A DNA stretch of 64,000 nt from Gnetum montanum (lineage: Eukaryota; Streptophyta; Gnetopsida; Gnetales; Gnetaceae). How positions within the stretch are numbered: the stretch's first letter is position 1; each line of letters starts with the position of its first letter. The position numbers and the translations under genes are program-made. The notes beneath the pieces were generated by a model that saw nothing but the letters and a program-made list of their open reading frames with translations, was not told the DNA's origin and did not search any database. Shown one piece after another: positions 11,162 through 23,439 of the stretch. Location: NCBI GenBank assembly GCA_015680685.1, contig MNCI01004881.1:92226-156225 (forward strand), in the 5' to 3' direction.

Positions 11162-12421
11162 CATATCATAGTGGACTAGATGAGGATTCATTTCTCTATG
11201 ACATCTTCCAAGAGAAAGATGTAGCTTGCATAGATGGTTCTAAAGGTGCAAACAAATGAGGTGAGATGACCATATGAAAAATCTTCCCTTTAGTAAAGAG
11301 TTTGTAAATAATGTGGTTTTAGCATAGTGATAAAGACTCTTGAATGTTGAGCTAGAAAATTTTAATTAACCTATATATCATGAAATGTGAAAATACTACA
11401 ATTATTGTGAGTTCCAATCCCCCTACTATTATTTTTTTCCTTACATATTAGAGTTATTTGAATTTCCAATTCACAAGAAGGAAGGCTTATTAAGACAATA
11501 AGCCAAATCAGCATGGTAGGCTTGATCAAATAATCTACCCACTTGAGGTGAACTTGAATATTGTACCTACTCAAATTAAGGATATTTTTTATATTTTCAT
11601 TTTTATTATTAAATAGCAAGTAAAAACCTGCATGTGCTCAATGTATAGCTTTTCCCAAGTTTACGATGTGACCGGTTTCATAAGGAAATCAATGCAAAAG
11701 ATGGTGGCTCGATAGAGGTCATTAACAGCAATTATTACATTGCTATAAACCACACATTCTCAATCAATCCCCAAAATAGTGCCAAAAATTTTAATGACCA
11801 AAATTAAAAATGCGTATGGTGCATTCATCCACTATTGTATCCTTATAAAAGAAGGAAACATGTACCTCTTGCATATTGCAAAAAGGAAATCAAATCAAAG
11901 GAATGATTATGAGATATTTGAAAAAAAAAGAAATGATAATTGAAACAATAATTGCATGATAGAAAAAATGAAAGCCATGGATCACAATAGTGACAGTGTT
12001 GCTATACAGAATGGCAAGCTAGAGTAATGTGCAAGGGCGAAGCAGAGCTCTTTGAAGGCACAGGAAAGTGTTTGGAAGCATTGAAAATAGTGCCTCATTG
12101 AAACAGCAGGGGACTACCATGGCCTTCGTACCTTAATATTGATTCCAGAAATTTTACATAACTTATGGTTTGATTTAGCATTTGCACCATATTGATCCAT
12201 GAGCTTCCAAGAGGAACTAATTTTTCAATAACAGTAAGCCTCTCTAGGATCTTCCTACGCCAATTTCATGTGGCTACGCTTTGTGGCTTGATCGAGATAA
12301 GGACAGTAGGCGGCATCGGGAGCAAAACAAAGGTTTTCAAATGGGAAAGAAAAGAAGAACATGCATCCCATACCGTATCAATGGTGTAGCATGCTATTAG
12401 AGATTTGATCCTCCTGCCCTT

Positions 12422-12880
12422 CTAAGACATGGTATTCTCATCATCCATCACTGAAAATGTCCAGGGATCGAATTTGGAAAGCTGAAGTAGGATGAACTGG
12501 TTTGAGGGATTCAAGAGGGTAGGGGAAACTATCTGTGTAGAGATGCATCTCATCCAAAATGTTTTCAATGTTTCAATAGCTGAAGCAGGATGAATTGGTT
12601 TCAACGAAATCAAATTCCAATGGATGAGGAGGACGACAATAGGAACAATCGCCTATGTAGAGTTGCATCTGGTCCATGATGCTTTTGACGATAGAAAAAT
12701 TGAAGTATGATGAAGTGGTTTCAGCAAAATAAAAGTCCAATGGAGGAGGAGGATAGGGAAAATCATCTGTATAGAGATGCATCTGGTCCACGATTCTTTC
12801 ATTTTGCAAATCTATTTGATTCAAGGCACCATGGCTCCATGTATGTTGCCCTAACGTTTCTCCATATTACTAATGGCTTT
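12422..12880 (-). pseudogene. Tripled-motif gene fragment (copy 2)
   Basis: Duplicate of the fragment at 2994-3593. The first two repeat units are in one frame (12824-12573), and the tail is read in another (12613-12422) because of a one-base deletion near the third unit. It keeps Trp where copy 1 has a stop (FDPWTFSVMDDENTM), which shows the original reading. A short frame on the opposite strand is a shadow. Confidence 0.45.
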
Positions 12881-13284
12881 CGTTCTGCATCCTTTAGTTC
12901 AAATTTGATAAAATTTCCTATTAGTAAAATATTATATTATTTGTTTCAACATGGAAGCAAATAGAAAAACAACTGGTATTTCAAGTTCTTTAGTTCTACA
13001 TTTTTAGTTGCAAGAAAGTAGAACAAAAAATCCTTCAATTGCAAGAACAAAAATTTTTCTTCTTTATATCTTTAAAATTCTTTTATACCTTTAAAAATGA
13101 GATCTAAAGACTTTTCAAAAGGAAGTAAAATCACATAGCAGAACAGTACATGTTTCAAGTGAAAAAAGCTTTAGTTACTTTTGCGTGTCTTGGCCTGGTA
13201 TTTAACTTCCAACCATCTGTCTACTAATCTAAATGTATAATATACTACAAAATCATGGTCAAAAATGTTTTCTAATAAAGTAGA

Positions 13285-14119
13285 TGATGAGCGACAAAGT
13301 ACCCCTACGCTCAACCATATGAATACAAGCATTTCACACACAATCCGGTTGAATTCCAAGGACTAAGTGCCTATGCACCTTTGTGGAACAATAACGAGTT
13401 GGTTAATCATTGTCTTCCCAAACTTACTTGTATGTCATGGTTGTATGGTTAAGTAAGCTTGAGGCATATGATTTTTATAACTTTTATGTGTTTTATATCC
13501 TACGCTAGTAAGCAGTGGGAGAGAGATAACTAAGTAACTAATCTAATTTAACTACTCATTAACTAAGTTCTAATTACTCCTAACACCAATATCCATTCCC
13601 ACTTTCCGTACACATCCTAAACCAGTGCAACGCTGTTGGGATTACCAAATGCTAATCGTCACTGGGTTACCAAGCACTACACACATGCTCAAAGTAGTCG
13701 TACTGAGTGTATTTACCTAAAAGAGTTGTAGGGTGAGAGAAATCATTAATCAATTAGGAAAACATTAAATAATAATTAATGCTAATTAATCTATTCTGAA
13801 TGCTGCAAGGTTTATCATAAAGTTCATCTTTATTACTGTACACAAAGTGTTCTTAGGTAGACAAAGCTCGAATAAAGATCCATTCACTCTATGACCCCTA
13901 TTGTGGGCACGCAAAAATAATTCTAACTCTAGAGGGAAAAATGACAAAAGTTTAGCTAAGGGACTAACTGTCTAATGAGAAAACCAAGAGTGCCACCTCT
14001 TATTTATAGGCGAGGAAATAGGCCCTGATATCTGGTATTTGACATCGCATAGTTGGATCCAAAATCACAGACATGATATTGTAGACACAATATCACGGTC
14101 TTGATATCACAATTTATCA
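13285..14119 (-). repeat. 3' LTR of element D
   Basis: 835 bp, minus strand, from TGATAAATTGTGATATC at 14119 to ...TCATCA at 13285. TATAAATA lies at 14000-14007, 112 bp from the LTR start, with decayed GATATC motifs between. It is preceded on the minus strand by the tail GAGGACAAGTTTTCATTCAG and the purine tract TCATGGGGGTA. Confidence 0.85.
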
Positions 14120-15457
14120 TACCCCCATGACTGAATGAAAACTTGTCCTCAAGTTCCTTACAAAATATTGGGAAGGTATGGGATTATTCACTAAATGACC
14201 ATTGATGGTGGAACAGGGTAACAGACTTAACGTGCCCGATGAAGGGATCAACAATACAATACATGACAGCATTAGTGTTATGATCATTGAAGTGAACACT
14301 GTACATAAATGACATCCAACATTTATTTGATAGCTGGAAGAGCATGAGAGAGAGAAAAGAATAAGGCGTGTTGCTGCCAATGCCAAGATTGCGGCTTCCG
14401 TTGTTTATCCATAGCAATGCCACCAATCTTGCTCCTTTCATAAATGTTCTAGTTCCAATCCATCCTGAGTGTTTCCTCCAGGCCCATTCCATTGTTGTAT
14501 GATCGCCATCTGCACACACAACATAGTCACAAATGAGCAAGGGTAGATAAATCATAATGCAGTTGATACCTTGCCTCGATGTAAAGTGCATTGGCTGAGT
14601 TGTGGTTATGGCAAATACTCATTCTAGAGATTTAACACTTGTGACTACCTAAGGTGTAGGGGCTAGGAAAAATTGAAAAATTTGTGCTAGGCCCCCATGA
14701 CTAAGAGCGAACCTCTAGTAGCGATAAGATGGAAAAAGATAAGGAATAAGAAAGATGGAGAAAAGCAACAACGACAACGCCAATAAAATGGATGTCATGG
14801 ATGGGAATGAAACAACAAATTGTTGATTGCAGGAAATGTTTAAGGAAAAGAAGTTAACAAATGCATTAAAAAGGAATGCTAGTGGGTCCTCCCCAAAGCA
14901 GGCTCATGCCCTTGATGCCCTAACAAACCCACAAACCAAAGAGTCCGTAGGCTCTAGAAATGTCATTTGGAAGCAAGAGTTAAAAACTTACCCACAAGAA
15001 CTTACCAAGGAAAAACAATGCATCAACCAAGATACAGACTAATGATAAAACCTCCAATGAGGTGAAAAATGGAAAAGAAAGGTGGAGAGGAGAGGATGGA
15101 ATGGAAACCCAAGAACAAGGTTGTGTAAAAGCCTTTGTGTGTGTTGTATGGTTAATGTGACTGAGTAGAACTCATTCCAAATCTAGGTTCAACAAACCAC
15201 ATTCAGTGACATCGCATCAACACATTTGACCAACCTATCCTCTTGAAGCAACAAGAATGCCTCTACAAAAAGTCATCACCATTCTAAGGAGAGTGAGATG
15301 GAGAAGTAGAAAGTGAGAAAGGGCCTTAGTTAGAGGGAACCTTCAAACATGGGTAACATGTCTTTCTAGTTCCATAACTAGTGCTTGTAGCCCATATTGA
15401 TTTATTATGTCTAAGGGGTGTGCTTTGAATTCTCACTTTTTCTTTTTTCTTGCACTT

Positions 15458-15493
<36 letters not shown>

Positions 15494-16318
15494 ATGATAA
15501 CCACATCATGCAAAGACTTATTTTTATGTACTCAACTTCTAGATATTTGATGAACTATAGAATGGTGAAAAACCCAAAGAAAAAGCATCCAAGCACTCAA
15601 GAGAATAGCCATCACAAATGCATCGAATCTCCTTGAAGTCACACCCTTTTCATCCTTTGAGTCCTTCCTTAGTTTGAGAAATACCCAACCACTAATTCAT
15701 TAACAATTTTATTAAAGAAAGGGATTGTATAGTTCCAAGCCAAGGGAGACCATAGGATTTTATGGATGCATGAACGATGTGGACTCATTGCCTATTTAAT
15801 CAAAAGAACCATACCCTAATATCAACATCATATCTCAAAGGTAAAACCCAAACATTAGTAATCAATATGGTATTATTCATGCCACCGTCATGAACACTTA
15901 TTCAGTAATGAACAAAATAAAGTAATCACACAAAGAAATGGTAAAAATATGAACGATGGTGTAAAACAAAAAACAAGAAAGATTAAAGAAATGTGCAAAA
16001 CAAAATGTGTAAAACAAAAAATTTGAAAGAACTGAGGGTCTTCAATGGTTAGCAGAGGTGGCCATCTCTCCCATGATTGAGTTAGAAGGAGGAGATCTAA
16101 AATAATGAGCAAAACTGCCCACCTATAGAGGTAGCATGTGTTCTAGCTGTCCTAAACTCATGGAAAGGTTTTGTTTGTTATGTGTTAACTAACAGTCTCT
16201 TATTTGGGCTCTCAGGTTTATATATGGTCATGGCCCCTGAAGGAAAAGTTGCATAGATAATGTAAGGTCCTTTCCATAGTGTTTGAAATTTGGTACATTG
16301 TGACACATGTGTGAGGTT
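14120..16318 (-). other. Post-pol region of element D
   Basis: 2.2 kb between the integrase end and the 3' LTR with no convincing ORF. It shares short blocks with the same region in elements E, F and B, for example AGGGTGTGACTTCAAGGAG (minus strand, near 15640) and a T-rich tract on the element's sense strand near 15900-16030. A poly-T run of about 35 lies at 15458-15492 on the + strand. In Athila elements an env-like third ORF lies here; none survives in D. Confidence 0.55.
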
Positions 16319-17260
16319 CTAGTAGAGAACCTTATCTCTTGGCTGATACTTAACTTTCCTAATTTTCAGGTTATGACATTGTTTATTAAATGCCTTATGC
16401 AATTCATTAGATGATAGGGTAGCTAGTCGATTCTCAACTAGCAAGTTAAGAGTCATCAACCTTTGTTTTTGTGCTAGATTAAGATCAAGGTTGAGGTCAC
16501 ATGTCGTGCCTAGTGTACGAAGCTCAGTTTGGATAGGGAGCATTGGAAGTTTTTCATACACTAACTTGTAGGGAGAGTAGCCTATAGGGAGTTTCTATGT
16601 GGAGCGGTATGCCCAAAGAGCATCATTTAGTTTAGTGCTCCAATCTCACCTATACTTGCTAATGGTTATAGTCAGTATCTTAGTAATCTCCCTGTTGGTG
16701 ACCTCATCTTGACCATTCACTTGGGGGTGGTATGATGTAGTCAATTTATGCTCAACCCCTAAGCATTACATTAACTTCCAAAAAGTTACACCTGTGAAGT
16801 GTGTACCATTGACTGAAATAAGTGCATGTAGCACACCAAACTTATTAATGACTTATTATTGAACAAATCATGTAGTTGTAGATGATGTGCAATCTTTAAC
16901 AGTAGCTGCTTCAGCCCATTTTGTTAAGTAGTCTACAACAACTATGATGTAAGCTTTTCCATTGGACATTGGTGTAATGGGCCCCATGAAATCAATTCCC
17001 CAAATGTTGAAGAGTTCTAACAGTTGAATCCATTGTTGCAAACCCTCCATTCTAGTAGTCATTCCCCCATCACTTTAATAGTGCTCACAAGATTGGATGA
17101 ATTGATGGGTGTCCCGGAATAAGGTAGGCCAATAATACACTACAAGCAAGATCTTGATGGTTGTTCATCTTCCAGCATAATGACCCCCACAAGGGCCCTC
17201 ATGAGCATCTTGGAGAACTCTCAGTTGATCTATCTTGGGAACACACCATCGAACCAAGTC
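16319..17260 (-). pseudogene. Integrase of element D
   Basis: Integrase inserts the cDNA. Reading right to left, the zinc-binding part shows HEGPCGGHYAGR and, further on, CEHY where CxxC is expected, so the last Cys is lost. The core begins FNIWGIDFMGPITP (first catalytic Asp present) followed by VVVDYLTKWAEA. The C-terminal part (16561-16319) has LNLLVENRLATL and YQPRDKVLY. Several stops and a frame change separate the pieces. The second core Asp and the Glu are not confirmed. Confidence 0.75.
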
Positions 17261-17439
17261 ATCGAGACATACTTTGTAAAGTTGTTCATTGATCTCCATA
17301 AAGTACTTGGCTATATGAAGAAACTATTGTTTCTTTTTAGGGTCTAGCTCTTGTGGTGTTTTTTGGGTAAGGAGATAGGTAAGAATGCTACTATACTAGT
17401 TTGTCTTCATGGGTGATTAGTTATTCACTACACCAGCAA

Positions 17440-17890
17440 AGAGGAATTCATCAAGGAAATGATCAAAAATTAGATACTCATCCTCTTTACTATCCCAGCG
17501 CAACCAAGATAAATGATTGGCAACTACATTCTCGGTACCTTTACGATCGATCATTGTTAAATCAAACTCCTATCAAATTATAAGCTATCGTATAATATGA
17601 GGGCTTACCATTGGCTTATTCATAAGAAATCGAATTGCACTATGATCTATGTGTATGAATACTTTGTATTCTAATACATAGTGTCTAAACTTTTCTAGTG
17701 CAAACACTACAGTCATTAATTCTTTTTCTATAGTAGTGTAGTTAAGTTATGCACGAGCGATACTTTTACTTGCATAGTGGATGTAATAAGGATGTTTCTA
17801 GTCATCTAACTATGTAAGTACAGCTCCTAAGGCATAGTTGGACACGTCAGTCATAACATGGAATGGTTTGGATCAATCAAGAACTTGTAG
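17440..17890 (-). pseudogene. RNase H domain of element D
   Basis: This domain degrades the RNA strand during reverse transcription. Visible motifs in order are FHVMTDVSNYALGAVL (first catalytic Asp), TIEKELMTVVFALEKF (Glu), FIHIDHSAIRFLMNK (second Asp) and ENVVANHLSWL, where the usual Asp of ADHLSRL is Asn. Stops interrupt the frame. It lies between RT and integrase as expected. Confidence 0.7.
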
Positions 17891-17899
17891 AATGGGTGT

Positions 17900-18800
17900 T
17901 TCTACTAGCTTCTGTTTCAGAGTTTGGAAAGCTGGTTCACGTTCTCTAGTCCACTTGAAGGATATGTCCTTTTTCGTTAGCTCTACCAATGGTTTGACAA
18001 CCTTTAAAAAGTTCTCTATGAATCTCCTATAGTAGCCAATGTGTCCAAGGAATGACTGAATGTCTTTGACAATTTTCGATTGACAAGTAATTCCTTGAAT
18101 GACTTTGATTTTCTAAAGGTCCACCTCTATTCCTGTACATGAGATTTTATGCCCAAGTACTATGCCTTCTTGGACCATCAAGTGGCTCTTTTTCCAGTTG
18201 AGCCTTAAATTATTTTTTACACATCTTTTTAGTACTTGCTCTAACCAGTCTAGGACTTAATCAAAGCTTGCTCCATAAGTGGAGAAGTCATCCATAAAGA
18301 CTTCCACACCATTTCCTATCTATTGTTGGAATATTCTTAGAACTAAACGTTGAAACGTTGCAGGGGAATTGCACAAGTCAAACAACATTTTTTTGTATGC
18401 AAACGTTTCCCAAGGACTAGTGAACATAGTTTTGGCTTGGTCTTCTAGGGCTATTTGTATTTGGTAGTATCCACTATATCCATCCAGAAAACTATAATAG
18501 TGATGCCCTATGATTGTGTCTAATACTTGGTCAACAAATGGCAATAGAAAGTGATCCTTGAATGTTGCCATGTTTAGTAGCCTAAAATCTATGCACACCC
18601 TCCATTTGCCTCCCTTTTTAGGCATGATTACTAAGGGGCTAACCTATTCACTATCAACAATGGGGTATATGAACCCAACCTTTAGAAGCTATTTGATTTC
18701 TTCTTTTACTACTTGCTTCAACTTTGGGTTCAATCACCTCTATGATTGTTTCCAAGGCTTCATGGAGGAGTCAATGTAAATCCTATGTTGCGCATATCCT
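17900..18800 (-). pseudogene. Reverse transcriptase of element D
   Basis: The polymerase core runs from about 18800 down to 17900. The longest clean stretch (18625-18320, 101 residues) begins MPKKGGKWRVCIDFRLLN and has DHFLLPFVDQVLD, FLDGYSGYYQI and CNSPATFQR. After an in-frame TAG the catalytic box reads VFMDDFSTYG (about 18265-18300), so both active-site Asp residues survive. Downstream motifs such as the SFLGHIGYYRRFI-type thumb are present with stops. Confidence 0.85.
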
Positions 18801-18830
18801 AGGATCTATTCCAGTTAATTTTGGATATAA

Positions 18831-19893
18831 TCAGGTGAAGGATTTTGACCACTTGTTTATTACCTTTAGCAAACTCTCTTTTTGTTGCAAAGCAAGTTTT
18901 GCATTGATGATTACCGATTTTTCATTCTTAAGGAACTTGTACTCCATACTAGTGGGAAATGGTTTCAGCTCTAGGGGCTCTTGTTTAAATTTCTTAGGAA
19001 TTTCTGAATTCCCCCAGTTGATGTTTTTGAGGTTAGGACTTGGAAGTTGGCAGTGGAGTTTCTCTAATGCATCTATGCTATCTATGTAAGCGCAAGTCAA
19101 ACCCTCAGTTAGTTCCATGCATATAAGTGAGCTATTTTCTTGATCAGTTGTCAACCACTGGGTGTCTTCTTGTCGTGTGGCTACTTCATACAGGCACCTT
19201 TGTATATTGATCACATGTGCACACTGATTACATGTAAGAAATGTTAAACTTTGCACAACCCATGATCTTTGCATGCAATTACACCCTGTGTCACTGTATA
19301 TGATGCATAGAACTTTCTTCTTCATCATCTTTCCAAAAGTATTTTCCTTAGATATTTCTAGGGAAAGATCATAGATTCCAAGGAATGCATTAGCCATGAC
19401 CTTCCCATTATGATTGGAAAATCCCCCTTACTAGTGTTCACCTGAATCACTAGGAAGTCAGCTAGATATGACCATCCATAAATAGTGGTACAATGTCCTC
19501 CACTAATCCCAAGGGAATAGTGATGGACTAGTCAACCAACTCTAAATGGATGTTGCTCTTTTTTAATGGAGGTAGGTTTCAGGCCTTGTACATTTCTTGG
19601 GATATTAGGTTGACACCAAAACCTGAATCCAAAAGATCTTTACATGGCTCATTCCCAGCGATTTGTAGATATATCATGGCACTCCCAAGAGCAGAGAATT
19701 TCCTGGGAAGGTGGTTAGCTTTGATCCAATTGGTAACAGCATGTGTTAGCATAACTCTATGCGTTGAATGTGGTGTTAGGCTTGAAGGGGGCTCTGAAGC
19801 TTTATTTGATACGAAGGCATCCAAAGACTCAACTGCTTGTGATTCCAAAGGCTTGGTTGGACTATTGGTTCTGAAGAAAGGTCTTTTCTTCAT
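18831..19893 (-). pseudogene. Protease and protease-RT linker of element D
   Basis: 19893-19579 holds the aspartic protease. Its active-site line reads CKDLLDSGFGVNLIS; the catalytic Asp is kept, but the following Gly-Ala is Gly-Phe. 19397-18831 is the Athila-type linker and the start of RT (WLTTD, LEKLHCQLPSP, then KPFPTSMEYKFL and VIINAKLALQQKESLL). A frameshift or stop separates the two. Element F carries the same order. Confidence 0.75.
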
Positions 19894-19974
19894 ACAGTTG
19901 TCAGAACCAACAGTAGTTTGAGGATTAACAACCCTTGCAGAATTGCGTTGCTATGGTTGAGCAAGGAGTTTACC

Positions 19975-21941
19975 TTACATTGTTGGAGTAGGTGGTAATG
20001 GAGCTATTAGTGGGAGAGATGCAGCCAAATTTGAAGGATGGTACACTTGTGAAATATTTTCCCTAGGAGAGAGATTCCTATAGTACTCGCAGGCTTGGTA
20101 GTGATGTTGAGGAGTAACATGACCAACAGAGTCACATGGAGAGACTGGATGTTGCACGTAATATCCATATGGGTTAGGTTGCCAGTAAGGATATTGTTGC
20201 CTTGGTGGTGGCATTCCCCATGATTGTGGGTGCTGCCACTATTGATGTTGCTCCATTAGTTGTGGTCTAGTTCCACTTGGATAATACATTAAATTTTGGT
20301 GGAACTACTTTGGGTTACCTTAGGGATAAGGTTATCGTCGAGATGTTTGCCGTTTGTTTAATCATGGATTAAGTGCATACACCCCAGACTCCTATAGATA
20401 TGAGATCATAGGGCAACATCCCTTAGGATGGTTGTATTGATATATCTTGCATCCACTATCATCTTCTGTATCTGAGTGCACAACCTCTTCAATAATAGAA
20501 ACTTTTCCCTTATCCTTGTTACATGCATTTTCCGCTTCTCTCTTTTTTCTTTTGTCACGATCACTACCTCGCTCTCTAGAATCCTCTACTACTTTGGGAA
20601 TAGTTTGAAACCTACTATTCAGGGAGTCCCACACTTTGTCTACCTTTTCCGATACTTCTTATGTTAACTTTTGGATAGGCAAGGTTTTCCTATTCACCAT
20701 TTCTTCGAGTGGTGACTCTTCCTCATCCTCATAGAATCTTACTCCTTTCTTTCAGAAAGAAGGATCTTGGTTATATTCTTCTACACTCTCTCTCTTTCAT
20801 AGCTCACCTTCTTCCTTAGCAACTTGCTCTAGTAGTCCATGAATTTGATGGGACCTAAGCTCAAATAGTCTTCCTTGGGTATAAGTCCCAAGGGTTCTTC
20901 TTGTTTCATGCCTAAGCCCATCTACGAGATGGCATAGTTGATCCTACTGCAAATAACCATGGCCAAGACAACAATGTCATAGTGCATAATAGTAGCCCAT
21001 GGCAACATCTAAGGGTTCATGACTTCCTTGTTTCATCCTTGGATTTTCTTTCACAAGTTAGACACCCGCGAGTACATTTGGTACTTATTGTTGAACAACT
21101 CTAACATAGTACTCTACCTACGAATGGATTGTAGTTCTAAGGAACGATGCCAGCTTTCAGCTTCTTTTACTAGTGTCCATGCAAACAACTTAAGTTTTTG
21201 CCACTCATTCTCTATGTTTTACAAGGCACAAGCATCATGAAATGCTTGTAAGTGATTTTGAGGATCAGCATTATATCCCCCTTCAAATCGTGGAATGTTA
21301 TTCATGTCTAACCTCTTAATCCTACTATCTCTTTGGTGCCTTGTTGGAACTCTCACAGCCTCAGTTATGTCTAGCATGCTTTAAGTAGTGAGTAGGGGTT
21401 CATCATGATTGTCTCATTCATAGCATTTATGATGCCTACGTTGTTCCCTACACTCCCTTCTTCTATGTCGTGATTCCCTACAATGCCCTTTTCCTCTATC
21501 TTGGTTGTTTCATCTGTGACTTCCACTTTTCTTGCCCTTATCCTCATGATCTTTTTTTCTATGGTTGCGTTCAAACATTGAAGTAGAGGGTGAAGGAGAC
21601 GATGAAGGTGAAAAAGAAGGAGAACCACCGCCATGATGGTATCTACTACCTTCTCTTCAGTGGTTTCTTCCTCAATCGTAATTGCAATTAGAATGCCCAC
21701 CTTTGTCATGTGTTCTTGTTCCTTTTTTGGACACTTTGTGTCCATTGGTATCAGCATTTGGGTTATGAATAGTAGAATGAAGGTTTTGATATACAACCCC
21801 TTGACCAAAGTCAAGGGGAGGAACATCGTTATGTGAGCAACTACCTGAGGCAGGTTCATCATCCTCAATTTCGCTTAAAATGTGGAGGGCATCCTTGGAC
21901 CATTTTCCCTTCAAATACTTATGGTGTCTCTCTTGTTGCAA
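19975..21941 (-). pseudogene. Gag region of element D
   Basis: The capsid-like Retrotrans_gag domain reads on the minus strand from about 21330 to 20640: IPRFEGGYNADPQNHLQAFHD, NEWQKLKLFAW, AESWHRSLELQSIRR, ELFNNKYQMYSRVSNL, broken by several stops. It is clearly homologous to the gag of element B (same residues around FxGGYxxDPxxHL and WQKLKLF). Upstream lies a charged N-terminal part (21941-21371, frame shifts). Downstream are a charged stretch (20634-20392, VWDSLNSRFQTIPKVVE) and a Pro/Tyr/Gln-rich tail (20214-19975). The two longest frames at 21371-21941 overlap in different phases and neither is intact. Confidence 0.7.
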
Positions 21942-22402
21942 ATCCCTTTGACATTATGCCTTTGTGGGAAGATAGTATCTTGAATCATAGTCCTATGCAA
22001 TGTATTTTGCATGTAAGTGTTGCATGCCTATTCATGTGAGAGCATGAAGAAGCATGCTTGGGACTGAACAATCAGGAGGTAACACTATGTTACCTTCCAA
22101 GTCATGTCAACGCAGCTATTTATCTTGATGGAGAATAAAGGTGAAGTTGGGTACATATTCATCAGGATGAATATATACCACACAAAACTACTAAGGGATT
22201 GGCAGATCAACGTTATGTATATCCTACCGCTAATTACTTCTTGTGTTCATCCTAGGCGGTGAAGTGCTTTTGTGCAAAGAAGAAGACATTTTGTCTCATT
22301 CAGTGTGCAATGTACTATTATCTTTTTCTTAACCAACCCTAAGGATTCGTTCCAACGATGTGAATGATTTCCTAAGTTCTACTTAGCATACAAACAACTA
22401 AG

Positions 22403-22420
22403 TCCCTGACAATGGCACCA
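22403..22420 (-). other. Primer-binding site of element D
   Basis: Directly inside the 5' LTR end the minus strand reads TGGTGCCATTGTCAGGGA. This resembles TGGCGCCGTTGCCGGGGA, the Asp-tRNA 3' end complement used by Athila-type elements. Substitutions are transitions, consistent with age. Confidence 0.75.
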
Positions 22421-22421
22421 A

Positions 22422-22716
22422 TGATGAGCGGTGAGGTACCCCTACGCTTAATCATACGAATACAAGTGTTTCACACACAATCTAGTCAAATTCCAAGGAC
22501 TACGTGCCTATGTGCCTTTGTGGAATAATAACGAGTTGGTTAATTGTTGTCTTCCCGAACTTACTTGTATGTCACAGTTGTATGGTTAAGTAAGCTTGAG
22601 GCATGTGATTTTTATAGCTTTTATGTGTTTTATATCCTACGCTAGTAAGGAGGGGGAGAGAGATAGCTTTTATGTGATTTTTATAGCTTTTATGTGTTTT
22701 ATAACTACGCTAGTAC
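22422..22716 (-). repeat. Truncated 5' LTR of element D
   Basis: It matches the first ~245 bp (LTR 3' end side) of 13285-14119. A local partial duplication (GCTTTTATGTG... repeated at about 22610-22716) follows, and the LTR then stops. The U3 half is missing. Confidence 0.7.
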
Positions 22717-23059
22717 TGTGATTCTTCCTTTTGCTGCTACTGCTATGCTCATGTTCTTTACTATTTCTTGTGTGGATTTTTTAGTGTGTTTTGGTGTGTG
22801 TTAAAATGTTAAGTAAAACAGAGTCAAACATTGTTTGCATGGTTGTATGGTTATTATGTTTGTACGACTATGTATACAGAAACTAAGATGAACTAAAGAG
22901 GACAAGCAATGATTTGTTTAGAGCTCAAAGGAGGAGGTCATCCACATGGTCTTCAAACAAACATTCAAAGAACATGGGCAAGAACCAGTTATTATCCAAG
23001 CAAAGTTATCATTATTAAAGCATGCAGAGGATCAAGGTTGTGAACAAGGAACACCGCAT

Positions 23060-23335
23060 TCATCATGCAAGGAAATGTGAAGAAAGATGCCTCTGGGAAG
23101 TAGCAGACATCTTGGTAGATTTGGGGATAACTTTGATAAAGATGTCTTCAGAAATAGCAAAGACATCTTTACAGAATGTAGACCAAGTTCAAAAAGATAT
23201 CTTCCACAAGACAAAGATGTCTTCTAGAATGGAGACGATAGAAAGATGTCTTTCAAGAAATAAAGACATCTTCCTAGAAATGAAGGCTAATATAGAGAGA
23301 CATCTCAAGCATGAAGAAGATGTCTCCCATGACCA
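23060..23335 (+). repeat. Array of AAGACATCTT / AAGATGTCTT dyads in the copia LTR
   Basis: Within about 270 bp the 10-mer AAGACATCTT and its exact reverse complement AAGATGTCTT (some with one mismatch) alternate at least seven times with spacings of about 15-35 bp. Such arrays resemble the repeated enhancer-like boxes of plant retroelement U3 regions, which is an inference. Open frames here on both strands are by-products of the repeats. Confidence 0.7.
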
Positions 23336-23439
23336 TTAGTGACCATGGTTTAGCTATTGCATGCATTTTGAGAAAGATTAAGAAACATGACAACTATAAG
23401 AAGACTTCATGTACATTGGGAAAAGTGCAAGCCATGTTT

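Larger units (their letters stand above)
9799..13284. repeat. Large direct repeat, copy 2
   Basis: Second copy of the block at 527-3990, in the same order: A-rich tract, internal tail, LTR (10246-11161), non-coding stretch, tripled-motif pseudogene and common right end. It stops exactly where the LTR of element D begins (13285), so the right boundary of similarity is set by that later insertion. The true duplicated length may have been larger. Confidence 0.75.
13285..22716 (-). mobile_element. Athila-like Ty3/gypsy element D
   Basis: Minus-strand element with a 3' LTR (13285-14119), a post-pol region, integrase, RNase H, RT, protease, gag, an Asp-tRNA-type primer site (22403-22420) and a truncated 5' LTR (22422 to about 22716). 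The internal region is 8.3 kb. Gene order and the RT wording (KPFPTSMEYKFL, MPKKGGKWRVCIDFRLLN, PATFQR) point to the Athila branch of Ty3/gypsy. All ORFs carry stops or frameshifts. The 5' LTR has lost its distal part where copia-related sequence starts, so no target duplication can be read. Confidence 0.85.

Noticed and set aside
22403-22420. tRNA gene at the primer site
   Set aside because: Only the 18-nt complement of a tRNA 3' end is present, with no tRNA body.
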